Below, piece by piece: positions 1 to 6,016 of a DNA stretch of 6,689 nt; position 1 is the first letter of the stretch; every line of letters begins with the position of its first letter. The stretch covers positions 1 through 6,689 of the forward strand of contig JAJZQE010000035.1 of NCBI GenBank assembly GCA_021847685.1. Direction: 5' to 3'. Below the pieces are notes generated by a model. The model was not told the DNA's origin. It ran no database searches and saw only the letters and a list, made by a program, of their open reading frames with translations. The stretch is from a bacterium (lineage in GTDB: Bacteria; Patescibacteriota; Saccharimonadia; Saccharimonadales; Saccharimonadaceae). The position numbers and the translations under genes were made by a program.

Positions 1-201
1 ACTTTGGACATTAACAAACCAATAGCGCATGCGAACAGCAAAAACGCGCCATTTACTAAGCAGGACTAGGACAACAGCGGGCCACGGCGACTCAGTTACC
101 ATCACCAGAGTTAAGGCAGCGACTGCAAGCGCGATATTAAGCCCAACGTAAATCACTTCACTCAGAAAAGATCGGCGCCGGACAGTTTTTAGAAATTCCA
201 T
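1..201 (-). CDS. Small membrane protein of unknown function (N-terminal 67 residues, runs off left edge)
   Basis: An open frame starts at ATG 201 and runs without a stop to the left edge, giving 67 residues. The start MEFLKTVRRRSF is basic and is followed by a hydrophobic helix at about residues 15-36. A second hydrophobic stretch lies at about 40-57, broken by basic residues (SKWRVFAVRMR). This looks like an inner-membrane protein with a cytoplasmic basic N-terminus. I do not recognise a named family and assign no function. The start is supported by an extended -10 box (TGGTATAAT) 11 bases upstream and by the lack of a nearer alternative. There is no Shine-Dalgarno. It begins 34 bases after the LCP stop codon, so it may also be co-transcribed with that gene. 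The C-terminus is outside the window. Confidence 0.62.
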   Translation of the reverse strand, partial: MEFLKTVRRRSFLSEVIYVGLNIALAVAALTLVMVTESPWPAVVLVLLSKWRVFAVRMRYWFVNVQS

Positions 202-212
202 AACTAACTGTT

Positions 213-221
213 ATTATACCA
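213..221 (-). promoter_or_regulatory. Extended -10 promoter for the left-edge membrane protein
   Basis: On the minus strand TGG is followed by TATAAT (218-213), a perfect extended -10 element. No good -35 lies 16-18 bases upstream, which is common for extended -10 promoters. The expected RNA start near 206 leaves only about 5 leader bases before ATG 201. Sequence-based prediction only. Confidence 0.5.
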
Positions 222-235
222 CGATTAAGTTTTGA

Positions 236-1864
236 CTACTGGTTAGCCGAGCCGACAACGATAACAAAGGCCGTGTCACTGGCGACCGCTAATGGTGGCG
301 TAGAGGTTTTAATCGTAGCATTTGGATATAGGCTTTTTAGCGCCGCTAGTGTTGCCGTTTTCGATGAGTCCAGGGTGTAGATCTCGATATTACTGTACTT
401 GCCCTGTGGCGCATTCGCAACCGTCGAAACAGTAAACTTATTAGAGGTTAATTTATCCGCTAAAGTCTGGCCGGCTCCCGTCACGCTCGAGCCGTTCAAC
501 ACAACAATCTTGGCGTTCTCGCGGACAACCGGGTTAGCTGATAAACTTTGCGCGACAAACGACCGAATTTCGCGATAGTCATACATGCCAGCTGATGGCA
601 TAACGATACTTTGACCATTGTAATTTCCAGTCTTAACAACGCTGCCGTTGGCGCTTTCAAAACTGATAGTGTGGATGTCGCTTGGTTTAATATCAGATGC
701 CAAGCCAGCCAAAGTTCGAATTTCGCTTGTCTGGACGTTTGTCCTCAGGTTGTTGCCAAGCGCATCAATCAAACTAGTAATCTTGCCGATATTAGCTAGG
801 GTGCCGGTCGTAATCGCTTTCTGTTTCAGTGCAAGGATAATTTTTTGCTGGTTTATTTCGCGGTCGAAGTTTGAGTTGCTTAGGCCGTAAGTTGGCGCAA
901 CATCGCCACGAGCCATCGACAAGAACAAAGCGTGCTCACCATCCAAATGATGGACGCCGTTGGTGTACTTAACAAAATAACATTTATAGTTACAGCGCCA
1001 GTCGAAGTTGCGGTCTAGCACCCCAGGATCGCCGTTACTACCTTGGATATTCACATCCACTCCACCAACCGCGTCAACCGCTTGTTTAATAACCGTATTA
1101 TTCACGTGGATGCCGTATTGAATATCCAGGCCAAATATCTTACCGACAAAAGCCTGGGTTTCAGTTAAGCGCTTCTGTTCAGCGGCAGGACTTTTGTAAT
1201 CACTACTGACGCAGTTGAAATATTCGTTGATCTTGCCCGAGTAACCACTGTTACAAGCCATGCCGTATTGCACATACAAATCGCGCGGAACACTAAACAT
1301 GTAAGCATTTTTATTGGCTTGATCAATACTTAAAACCATCATTGAGTCAGTCAGATATGCGCCGCCATGCCCCGGGTCATCCTCGGATGTGCCAAGTATT
1401 AAAAAGTTACTGCGGCCATTACTATCCTGTTTTAATGGCTGAGTTTTAATGATATCAAAGACACTCCCCTTAAAAATATTCGTTCCGGCCGACAAGAACT
1501 TTGTGCCGACATAGCCGCCTAAAATTAATCCAATTAACAAAATTAGTAGACCGAACCACTTTATAAATCGCTTTACGCGACTACGAGACTTAAGCGGCTT
1601 GCCTAACTTTTGACGACCACGACGATTTGCCTGACCGGCGCCAACAAGTGTGTCAATCTGACGCAACGAATCATCAATATCAGATCGACCAATCGACTGG
1701 TTACGACGCGCCTCACCGACTTTTTGTCCATAACCATCGCCGCTATGCAGTGGTCGTTCATTTAAATCAGTCCTAGCTGTCGGCTGCATAGAATGCAGGT
1801 CGCCAAGCTGGCTTCTAGCTCTTCGAGGCACAAAGCCATCAATAGTTGGTCGGTTGTTTTTCAT
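236..1864 (-). CDS. LytR-CpsA-Psr (LCP) family cell-envelope ligase with LytR_C domain
   Basis: This 542-residue protein has a long basic cytoplasmic region (1-100), one transmembrane helix (about 100-122), an extracellular LCP domain (about 150-350) and a C-terminal LytR_C domain (about 450-538). LCP hallmarks are NFLILGTSEDD (153-163), D173 in YLTDSMMVL, SVPRD (191-195, R194 and D195), GGVDVNI (267-273), the LDGEHALFLSMARGD block (307-321) and NFDREINQQKIILAL (332-346). LytR_C begins at about AKIVVLNGSS. LCP enzymes transfer polyprenyl-phosphate-linked polymers onto the cell wall or other acceptors. The family RxR pair in the third block appears here as M317-x-R319, so one arginine seems replaced. 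Four cysteines (204, 218, 291, 295) lie in the extracellular domain and could form disulfides. The start is the only ATG that keeps the whole N-terminus; it has a promoter close upstream but no Shine-Dalgarno. It is divergent from lepB. Confidence 0.94.
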   Translation of the reverse strand: MKNNRPTIDGFVPRRARSQLGDLHSMQPTARTDLNERPLHSGDGYGQKVGEARRNQSIGRSDIDDSLRQIDTLVGAGQANRRGRQKLGKPLKSRSRVKRFIKWFGLLILLIGLILGGYVGTKFLSAGTNIFKGSVFDIIKTQPLKQDSNGRSNFLILGTSEDDPGHGGAYLTDSMMVLSIDQANKNAYMFSVPRDLYVQYGMACNSGYSGKINEYFNCVSSDYKSPAAEQKRLTETQAFVGKIFGLDIQYGIHVNNTVIKQAVDAVGGVDVNIQGSNGDPGVLDRNFDWRCNYKCYFVKYTNGVHHLDGEHALFLSMARGDVAPTYGLSNSNFDREINQQKIILALKQKAITTGTLANIGKITSLIDALGNNLRTNVQTSEIRTLAGLASDIKPSDIHTISFESANGSVVKTGNYNGQSIVMPSAGMYDYREIRSFVAQSLSANPVVRENAKIVVLNGSSVTGAGQTLADKLTSNKFTVSTVANAPQGKYSNIEIYTLDSSKTATLAALKSLYPNATIKTSTPPLAVASDTAFVIVVGSANQ

Positions 1865-1877
1865 AAATACTCATACT

Positions 1878-1906
1878 ACTATACCTAACTTTCCTGTGAA
1901 TTTGAA
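1878..1906 (-). promoter_or_regulatory. Promoter of the LCP gene
   Basis: Minus-strand -35 TTCAAA (1906-1901) and -10 TATAGT (1883-1878) are separated by exactly 17 bases; they match the sigma-70 consensus at 4 of 6 and 5 of 6 positions. The expected RNA start near 1871 gives a leader of only about 6-7 bases before ATG 1864. The -10 is the mirror image of the one serving lepB. Confidence 0.55.
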
Positions 1907-1935
1907 CACCTAAATGTCACAAACCTCACTATCCC

Positions 1936-1943
1936 GAGTACTC
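1936..1943. promoter_or_regulatory. Perfect 8-base palindrome GAGTACTC in the divergent promoter region
   Basis: GAGTACTC is a perfect palindrome lying between the expected -35 and -10 positions of the lepB promoter. A protein bound here would block lepB and might affect the LCP promoter. Eight-base palindromes also occur by chance, so operator function is a guess. Confidence 0.2.
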
Positions 1944-1952
1944 TAAACCGTG

Positions 1953-1958
1953 TATAGT
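1953..1958 (+). promoter_or_regulatory. -10 box of lepB
   Basis: TATAGT lies 8 bases upstream of ATG 1967. No convincing -35 is present at 16-18 bases spacing. The expected RNA start at about 1965 would make the message leaderless or nearly so. The AAGGA at 1961-1965 is too close to ATG 1967 (1 base) and far from the next in-frame ATG at 1982 (16 bases) to be a normal Shine-Dalgarno. Confidence 0.45.
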
Positions 1959-1966
1959 AAAAGGAC

Positions 1967-2566
1967 ATGGAACAATCATTTATGGCCCGCCACCCCTTAT
2001 TAAAAGATGTCACAAGCGTCACTGTTTTTGTTATATGCGTGCTTGCTGGCACACTTTTAATCAATAATTTTGTATTTCGAAGTTTTAGCGTAATTGGTCC
2101 GAGTATGGAGACTACTCTTTACACCAACGACCGCTTAATCGTCGACCGCCTGCCTGTTACCTTGGCGCAGCTTGAAAATAAGACCTACGTGCCAAAGCGT
2201 GGTCAAATTATCGTCTTCAAAAATCCGCTATTTAGCCCAGGTATGCCCGACGAATACATCGTCAAACGTGTAATTGCTCTCCCTGGTGAGCGGGTTGTTT
2301 TAAAAAACGGCAGCTATACTGTCTATAACAGCCAATATCCAAACGGTTTTAATCCTGACGATAATAATCATGGCGAGCCAGGCAGTCCAACATCCGGCTC
2401 GGTTGACGAAATCGTCCCTAACGGCGAACTATTTGTCTCTGGGGACCACCGTCAGGGTAATTACTCGCTCGATTCTCGCAACGGCCTTGGTACAATTCCA
2501 CTATATGACGTCGTCGGACCAGTCAGCTTGCGCATCTATCCGTTTAATAAAATTCGAACTTTCTAG
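1967..2566 (+). CDS. lepB: Signal peptidase I
   Basis: This 199-residue membrane serine protease (family S26) removes signal peptides from exported proteins on the outer face of the cytoplasmic membrane. One N-terminal transmembrane helix (about 16-36) is followed by the catalytic domain. The nucleophile is S46 in IGPSMETTL (box B) and the general-base lysine is K100 in YIVKRVIALPGE (box D). Box E is SGDHRQGNYSLDSR (158-171). The single-helix form and length match Gram-positive-type enzymes. Start choice is between ATG 1967 and in-frame ATG 1982 (residue 6); both leave the helix intact, and 1967 sits right after a -10 box. It is the only plus-strand gene and is divergent from the LCP gene. 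Its stop lies 10 bases from that of parB, with no terminator between. Confidence 0.96.
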   Translation: MEQSFMARHPLLKDVTSVTVFVICVLAGTLLINNFVFRSFSVIGPSMETTLYTNDRLIVDRLPVTLAQLENKTYVPKRGQIIVFKNPLFSPGMPDEYIVKRVIALPGERVVLKNGSYTVYNSQYPNGFNPDDNNHGEPGSPTSGSVDEIVPNGELFVSGDHRQGNYSLDSRNGLGTIPLYDVVGPVSLRIYPFNKIRTF

Positions 2567-2576
2567 AGTAATTTGA

Positions 2577-3470
2577 TTAATCGCGGTCGAGTAATTTTTC
2601 GATACGACGAAATTCCGCATCGCTCTTAAAACGAATTATGATTTGGCCAGCACCCTTTGAGTTAGTTCGAACTCGAACATCAGCCCCTATCCGCTTTGCA
2701 ATTCGTTTAGTATCATCTTCGTACGGTGATATCGCTATGTCTTTTTTAGATTTATCGCCGACTGCTTGGTTCTTTTTCAGCTGAACGATGTATTGCTCGG
2801 TTTGGCGCGAGCTCCATCCTTCACGTAACATTCTAGGAAAAATGGCTTCAACTAAAGCATCATCTAGCCCAATCAGTGGACGAGCATGGCCTTCACTTAT
2901 CTTACCTTCAGCAAGCGCCGTACGGACAATTTGCGGTAAACGTAAAAGACGCAACGTGTTACTGACGGCACTCACCGACCTCTTGCCGACTCGTTGGCCA
3001 ATTTGCTCAAGCGTGAGGTTAAATTGGTCACGCAGTTTCATGTAAGCCGTGGCGGTTTCAAGCACGTTCAAATCGCGGCGTTGCAAGTTTTCGATAAGCG
3101 ATAATTCCAGTTTATGTTGACCGCTTAGCGTACGAACTAAAGCCGGAATTTTATCGAGTCCAGCCAGACGTGACGCGCGAAAACGACGTTCGCCAGCCAC
3201 GATTTGATAGCCATTGCCGTATGGCGTCACTACAATCGGCTGCAAAACACCGTGCTGACGAATTGATTCAGCCAGATCCTCAAGAGAATCTTCATCAAAC
3301 TGGCGGCGCGGCTGATCGGGGTCAGCTATAATCTCAGTGAGCTTAATTTGACGCAAATCACTAATTTGCTCATCCTGCGAGGCGGTTGGGTCAAATGACT
3401 CATCCAAAAGATCGACTGGAATTAGTGATTCAAAACCGCGGCCAAGCCCCTTTTTGCTAGATACTGACAC
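2577..3470 (-). CDS. parB: Chromosome partitioning protein ParB (Spo0J family)
   Basis: ParB (297 residues) binds parS sites near the origin, spreads as a CTP-dependent clamp and works with ParA in chromosome segregation. The N-terminal KKGLGRGFESLIP (6-18) matches the ParA-stimulating tail of the family. The ParB/Srx domain (about 40-130) contains DPDQPRRQFD (50-59), the CTP-binding GERRFRASR box (93-101) and ENLQRRDLN (127-135). The helix-turn-helix lies at about 152-175, EGHARPLIGL at 193-202 follows, and a C-terminal dimerisation region ends the protein. The start is GTG 3470, chosen because AAGGAGG (3486-3480) lies 9 bases upstream inside parA. It overlaps parA by 14 bases, which suggests translational coupling. 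No terminator follows. Length and motifs are normal and nothing is missing. Confidence 0.97.
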   Translation of the reverse strand: MSVSSKKGLGRGFESLIPVDLLDESFDPTASQDEQISDLRQIKLTEIIADPDQPRRQFDEDSLEDLAESIRQHGVLQPIVVTPYGNGYQIVAGERRFRASRLAGLDKIPALVRTLSGQHKLELSLIENLQRRDLNVLETATAYMKLRDQFNLTLEQIGQRVGKRSVSAVSNTLRLLRLPQIVRTALAEGKISEGHARPLIGLDDALVEAIFPRMLREGWSSRQTEQYIVQLKKNQAVGDKSKKDIAISPYEDDTKRIAKRIGADVRVRTNSKGAGQIIIRFKSDAEFRRIEKLLDRD

Positions 3471-4224
3471 GTTCTAAAACCTCCTTGGCGAGAGACTTAT
3501 AAGCCCGAGCGCCCTTTGAAAATTTATCATAGACCCCGACTGGCAAACCATGGCTTGGTGCTTCAGCCAAACGAATATTGCGCGGAATCGTCGAATTAAA
3601 GACCTTACCTGGAAAATGCTTTTTAATCTCTTCATGGACTTGCGTACTTAGTGTTGTGCGTGAATCAATCATAGTCGGCAGGACACCCAGCAGCTCAAGC
3701 GTTGGGTTCATACCTTTACGAATCAACTTCATAGTTTCCAGCAGCTGTCCCAGGCCTTCCAGGGCATAAAACTCGGCCTGAACCGGCAAGAGTACGTATT
3801 TGGCCGCAATCAAACCATTAACCGTTAGTAAACTTAGGCTTGGCGGGCTATCAATAATAATGGCATCATAATCCGCTTCCGAGGCTTCAATCGCCGACTT
3901 CAGACGCGAAAAACGGCGTTCGGCCTGTGCTAGCTGCACCTCGGTGTTAGCCAAGATTGGTGTTGACGGTGCAATTGATAGGTTTTTATGCTTGGTCGGA
4001 ATCACCACCTCGCTAAGTTTCATGTCACCCAAAATAACCTCGGCCATCGTAGCCGCCAGCGCTTGCTTATCAAAGCCGAGGCCACTTGTCGCATTACCCT
4101 GTGGGTCAAAGTCAATCAATAAAGTCTTTTTGCCAGCTTTAGCCAAGTAATAGGCCAAGTTAACAGCCGTCGTTGTCTTACCGACCCCACCCTTTTGATT
4201 AGTTACTGAAATTACCGTCGCCAC
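3457..4224 (-). CDS. parA: Chromosome partitioning ATPase ParA (Soj/MinD superfamily)
   Basis: ParA (255 residues) is a deviant-Walker ATPase that forms ATP-dependent dimers on the nucleoid and is stimulated by ParB to move origins. It shows the deviant Walker A KGGVGKTT (11-18, with signature K11 and K16), the A' motif LIDFDPQGN (36-44, D38 and D40) and Walker B IIIDSPPSL (122-130, D125). The N-terminus goes straight into the P-loop without a DNA-binding extension, as in chromosomal Soj rather than long plasmid types. The start is GTG 4224: MATVISVTNQKGG is the usual N-terminus and no earlier in-frame start exists. A weak GAGG (4239-4236) lies 11 bases upstream. Its own promoter follows directly after the rplU terminator. 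parB is translated from the same message. Confidence 0.97.
   Translation of the reverse strand: MATVISVTNQKGGVGKTTTAVNLAYYLAKAGKKTLLIDFDPQGNATSGLGFDKQALAATMAEVILGDMKLSEVVIPTKHKNLSIAPSTPILANTEVQLAQAERRFSRLKSAIEASEADYDAIIIDSPPSLSLLTVNGLIAAKYVLLPVQAEFYALEGLGQLLETMKLIRKGMNPTLELLGVLPTMIDSRTTLSTQVHEEIKKHFPGKVFNSTIPRNIRLAEAPSHGLPVGVYDKFSKGARAYKSLAKEVLERVSI
3480..3486 (-). promoter_or_regulatory. Strong Shine-Dalgarno that fixes the GTG start of parB
   Basis: The minus strand reads AAGGAGG, complementary to the usual 16S 3' end, with a 9-base spacer to GTG 3470. It is the best ribosome-binding site in the window and lies inside the last codons of parA. Confidence 0.85.
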
Positions 4225-4253
4225 GTGTCTGTTTCCCTCATCTCTTTCGCCTC

Positions 4254-4262
4254 ATTATACCA
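4254..4262 (-). promoter_or_regulatory. Extended -10 promoter of parAB
   Basis: The minus strand reads TGG then TATAAT (4259-4254), a perfect extended -10. The position where a -35 would lie falls inside the rplU terminator arm and U-tract, and no -35 match is seen. The RNA start is expected near 4247, giving a leader of about 23 bases to GTG 4224. Confidence 0.6.
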
Positions 4263-4273
4263 TGAGCGTATAT

Positions 4274-4303
4274 AAAAATCTCCGCCATCAGGCGGAGATT
4301 TTT
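4274..4303 (-). terminator. Intrinsic terminator downstream of rplU
   Basis: A perfect 13-base inverted repeat (arms 4274-4286 and 4291-4303) has a 4-base loop. The GC-rich core CTCCGCC/GGCGGAG is flanked by A5 and T5, followed by a further AT-rich run. It begins 2 bases after the rplU stop codon. The symmetric A/T tails would let it also stop plus-strand transcription. Confidence 0.92.
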
Positions 4304-4305
4304 GA

Positions 4306-4614
4306 TTATTTGATTGAGGTAATTTCAATCCTGGAGTATTTTTGGCGGTGACCGTTCTCTTTGTGAACACGCTTCTTGGCTTCATAGCGGATAACGCGAA
4401 TTTTTTCACCTTTGACGAGGTCGTCAACGACCTTGGCTAACACCTTTACACCTTTGACGGTTGGTGTGCCGATAGTGGTTTTATCACCATCAATCACCAA
4501 CAGCGCGTCTAGAGTGAGCTCTTTAGTTCCTTCCGGGAGGAGGTCCACCAGGAGGGTCTCTTTTTCGGTGACGATAAATTGTTTGCCACCGATCTTAACG
4601 ACTGCTTTTGACAT
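4306..4614 (-). CDS. rplU: 50S ribosomal protein L21
   Basis: L21 (102 residues) is a large-subunit protein that binds 23S rRNA. The N-terminal AVVKIGGKQFIV matches the family's GGKQ start. The C-terminal signature lies at about 74-95, with basic EAKKRVHKENGHRQKYSR including the GHRQ motif. The length is typical. The start at ATG 4614 is supported by AAGGA (4625-4621) with a 6-base spacer and by a good promoter. In most bacteria rpmA (L27) follows rplU closely; here a strong terminator follows at once and the next gene is parA, so L27 must be encoded elsewhere. It is transcribed alone, as far as the sequence shows. Confidence 0.97.
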   Translation of the reverse strand: MSKAVVKIGGKQFIVTEKETLLVDLLPEGTKELTLDALLVIDGDKTTIGTPTVKGVKVLAKVVDDLVKGEKIRVIRYEAKKRVHKENGHRQKYSRIEITSIK

Positions 4615-4620
4615 TATGAT

Positions 4621-4625
4621 TCCTT
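4621..4625 (-). promoter_or_regulatory. Shine-Dalgarno of rplU
   Basis: AAGGA on the minus strand sits 6 bases before ATG 4614. It is one of only two clear Shine-Dalgarno sites in this window. Confidence 0.7.
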
Positions 4626-4649
4626 ATATTATTAATCAATCAGTTGCCC

Positions 4650-4678
4650 ATTGTAACAGAGATAGCTAATCCTGTAAA
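4650..4678 (-). promoter_or_regulatory. Promoter of rplU
   Basis: The -35 TTTACA (4678-4673) and -10 TACAAT (4655-4650) are 17 bases apart and each matches 5 of 6 consensus bases. The expected RNA start near 4643 gives a leader of about 28 bases. This is too short for an L21-binding autogenous leader of the larger known kinds. Confidence 0.65.
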
Positions 4679-4706
4679 CATGAATCCGCCCCTATTCGCC
4701 GATGGA

Positions 4707-5600
4707 CTAGATTTGACCGCCACTACTAACGGCAATTACTAATATAGCCAGTAGGCAGGCTGCAGCCATTTTATATGCCCCATGGTGGCGCCGCCAACCA
4801 GTTTTAAATTGCTTCGGTAACAAGTATCGATAATGATGCGCTGCGGCCGAAACAAATATCACGACTACCAGTAGCGCCAATGTCCCCAGCGCTGCTGGAC
4901 TAAGTGACCGAATGGCGATGCCAAAAGTAGTCAGCGGTCCACCCGTACCAAGATTACCAACATATTGTTGCGGGCTGCTTATCGACGATGCACTAGCCGG
5001 TAAACCATAATAGGCTACTACTAGCGTCGTATCTTGACCATTAAGCATACCGTCGGCTACCGCAAACCCAACCTGGCTATACTGACCGTTCAAAATATTT
5101 GCTCGATGCGTCGGTGAAGCCATCCAGGCCGTGACAGTCGAATCGGCATCATTAAAGTTTTTCGCCAAGTTCTCACCCGCCGCCGTGTAGTTATAACCTA
5201 CGTCAGCTAGCCACTTCCATGGCGTCACGCCAATCGGCGAAGTGTGCGCCCAATACTGATGGTTAAACATGTCCTTTGCCTTCAAAAACGCCGCTTGATT
5301 CAATTTATCAGATAATTCCAATGGCTTTAGGCTAGCCACCTGGCGCTGTTTATTTGTGTCCGACACCAAATCGCTAATAGTAATATTAGACTGGCGTCCG
5401 AGCACCCCAACGTTACCCCGGATAATTAGCCCATAGCCAAGCTGCATTACTATGATAATCGCCAGAATAATCGTTAGCCCAGAGGTTCTTATCAAATGCG
5501 GGCGATAGTCATTGCCTTTGTGCGGCACAAAAACATGCTTGGCACGGTGCCCAAGTTTAAGCAAAATCGTGTGCTTATTTTTAGTTTTATGCATTATCAC
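4707..5600 (-). CDS. Membrane-anchored CAP (SCP/PR-1/YkwD-like) domain protein
   Basis: This 297-residue protein has a basic cytoplasmic N-terminus (1-39), a transmembrane helix (about 40-60), an extracellular CAP domain (about 78-200) and two more hydrophobic helices (about 233-253 and 275-293). CAP hallmarks are H119 in WAHTSPIG, E143 in AGENLAK and H165 in WMASPTHRANIL (159-170), so the conserved cavity His/Glu set is present. The basic loop between the last two helices (HHYRY...GWRRHH) fits the inside, which puts the CAP domain outside. Bacterial CAP proteins are surface or secreted; their molecular activity is mostly unsettled, so none is claimed. The start is either GTG 5600 or ATG 5594 (residue 3); the extended -10 just upstream allows both, and neither has a Shine-Dalgarno. 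The segment PHKGNDYRPHLIR (26-38), just before helix 1, stands out. Confidence 0.9.
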   Translation of the reverse strand: MIMHKTKNKHTILLKLGHRAKHVFVPHKGNDYRPHLIRTSGLTIILAIIIVMQLGYGLIIRGNVGVLGRQSNITISDLVSDTNKQRQVASLKPLELSDKLNQAAFLKAKDMFNHQYWAHTSPIGVTPWKWLADVGYNYTAAGENLAKNFNDADSTVTAWMASPTHRANILNGQYSQVGFAVADGMLNGQDTTLVVAYYGLPASASSISSPQQYVGNLGTGGPLTTFGIAIRSLSPAALGTLALLVVVIFVSAAAHHYRYLLPKQFKTGWRRHHGAYKMAAACLLAILVIAVSSGGQI

Positions 5601-5609
5601 GATAAGCCG

Positions 5610-5618
5610 ATTATAGCA
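5610..5618 (-). promoter_or_regulatory. Extended -10 promoter of the CAP protein gene
   Basis: The minus strand reads TGC then TATAAT (5615-5610). The RNA start is expected near 5603, only 3 bases before GTG 5600 and 9 before ATG 5594. No -35 match is seen. It lies in the 38-base gap after the metallopeptidase stop. Confidence 0.55.
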
Positions 5619-5622
5619 CTTA

Positions 5623-5644
5623 TGCTAAACCGTCGGTGCTAAAC
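5623..5644. repeat. Tandem-like direct repeat TGCTAAAC (two copies, 14-base period)
   Basis: TGCTAAAC occurs at 5623-5630 and 5637-5644, about 20-40 bases upstream of the expected CAP-gene RNA start and overlapping the stop codon of the metallopeptidase. It could be a pair of regulator half-sites or a chance repeat. Confidence 0.25.
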
Positions 5645-6010
5645 TTGAAGTCGATTTATATCATCGTGGTCCAGGCCATAATAATGCGCAATTTCATGCC
5701 AAAGCGTGCGCTTGATTTGCTCAAAAAGCTGCTCGGGAGTGCTAGCCACCGCCAAAATCGGGTTTTTAAAAAGCGTAATTTTATCTGGCAACACAAAAGT
5801 ATAGCCCGCGCCACGTTTAGTTAGCGGAATACCTTCGTACAAACCCAGCAGCAAACTACCGGGCTTAAGCTCGGCTTTTTTACTTTGATTTTCATCTGGA
5901 TCATCGGCGTAAACGATTGCAACATTATTTAACCCCTTGATATACTTTTGAGGTAAGTCGTCCATGGCGGCACTAATTAATCGGTCAAACTCTTGGTCAG
6001 ATAAATCCAT
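5639..6010 (-). CDS. Small zinc metallopeptidase-like protein (PF06262-type zincin)
   Basis: This 123-residue protein resembles the metallopeptidase family PF06262 (minimal zincins, often annotated 'metallopeptidase family protein'). The N-terminal LSDQEFDRLISAAMDDLPQKYIKGLNNVAIVYADDPDE (3-40) and LLGLYEGIPLTKRG (54-67) have the usual family order. The C-terminal RTLWHEIAHYYGLDHDDINRL carries HExxH (105-109), with H105 and H109 as zinc ligands and E106 as catalytic base; G112 and H115 complete HExxHxxGxxH. There is no signal peptide or transmembrane helix, so it should be cytoplasmic. The substrate is unknown, and proteolysis is inferred from the motif only. ATG 6010 lies 15 bases after the acidic protein's stop; the two are probably co-transcribed. 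There is no Shine-Dalgarno, but a TATAAT is close upstream. Confidence 0.88.
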   Translation of the reverse strand: MDLSDQEFDRLISAAMDDLPQKYIKGLNNVAIVYADDPDENQSKKAELKPGSLLLGLYEGIPLTKRGAGYTFVLPDKITLFKNPILAVASTPEQLFEQIKRTLWHEIAHYYGLDHDDINRLQV

Positions 6011-6016
6011 ATGCTT

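Noticed and set aside
611..890. Plus-strand frames inside the LCP gene
   Set aside because: They are antisense to a clearly conserved coding region and look like no known protein.
2788..3045. Plus-strand frame antisense to parB
   Set aside because: It is a shadow of a well-conserved gene, with no promoter or Shine-Dalgarno of its own.
2577..4224. parAB as a plasmid or mobile-element partition system
   Set aside because: ParA lacks the N-terminal extension of long plasmid types, ParB is of Spo0J type, and rplU and ileS are neighbours, so this is a chromosomal locus.
4217..4232. CACGTG core at the parA start codon (4222-4227), as a possible parS site
   Set aside because: Only the 6-base core fits; the flanks do not match the TGTT...AACA arms of parS. 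A second CACGTG at 1103-1108 inside the LCP gene also lacks the arms.
4238..4255. Mini-ORF MRRKR upstream of parA, as a possible leader peptide
   Set aside because: Its ATG overlaps the -10 box, so it lies upstream of the expected RNA start and would not be transcribed from that promoter.
4212..4427. A 71-codon minus-strand frame across the rplU 3' end and the terminator
   Set aside because: It overlaps rplU in another frame, runs through a perfect terminator and has no protein-like character.
4412..4669. Plus-strand frame antisense to rplU and its promoter
   Set aside because: It is antisense to a ribosomal protein gene and has low-complexity Ser/Thr-rich translation typical of shadow frames.
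5601..5620. Short CCGATTAT match shared by the regions upstream of the CAP gene and the acidic gene
   Set aside because: The two copies have opposite orientation and different positions relative to their promoters, so chance is the simpler explanation.
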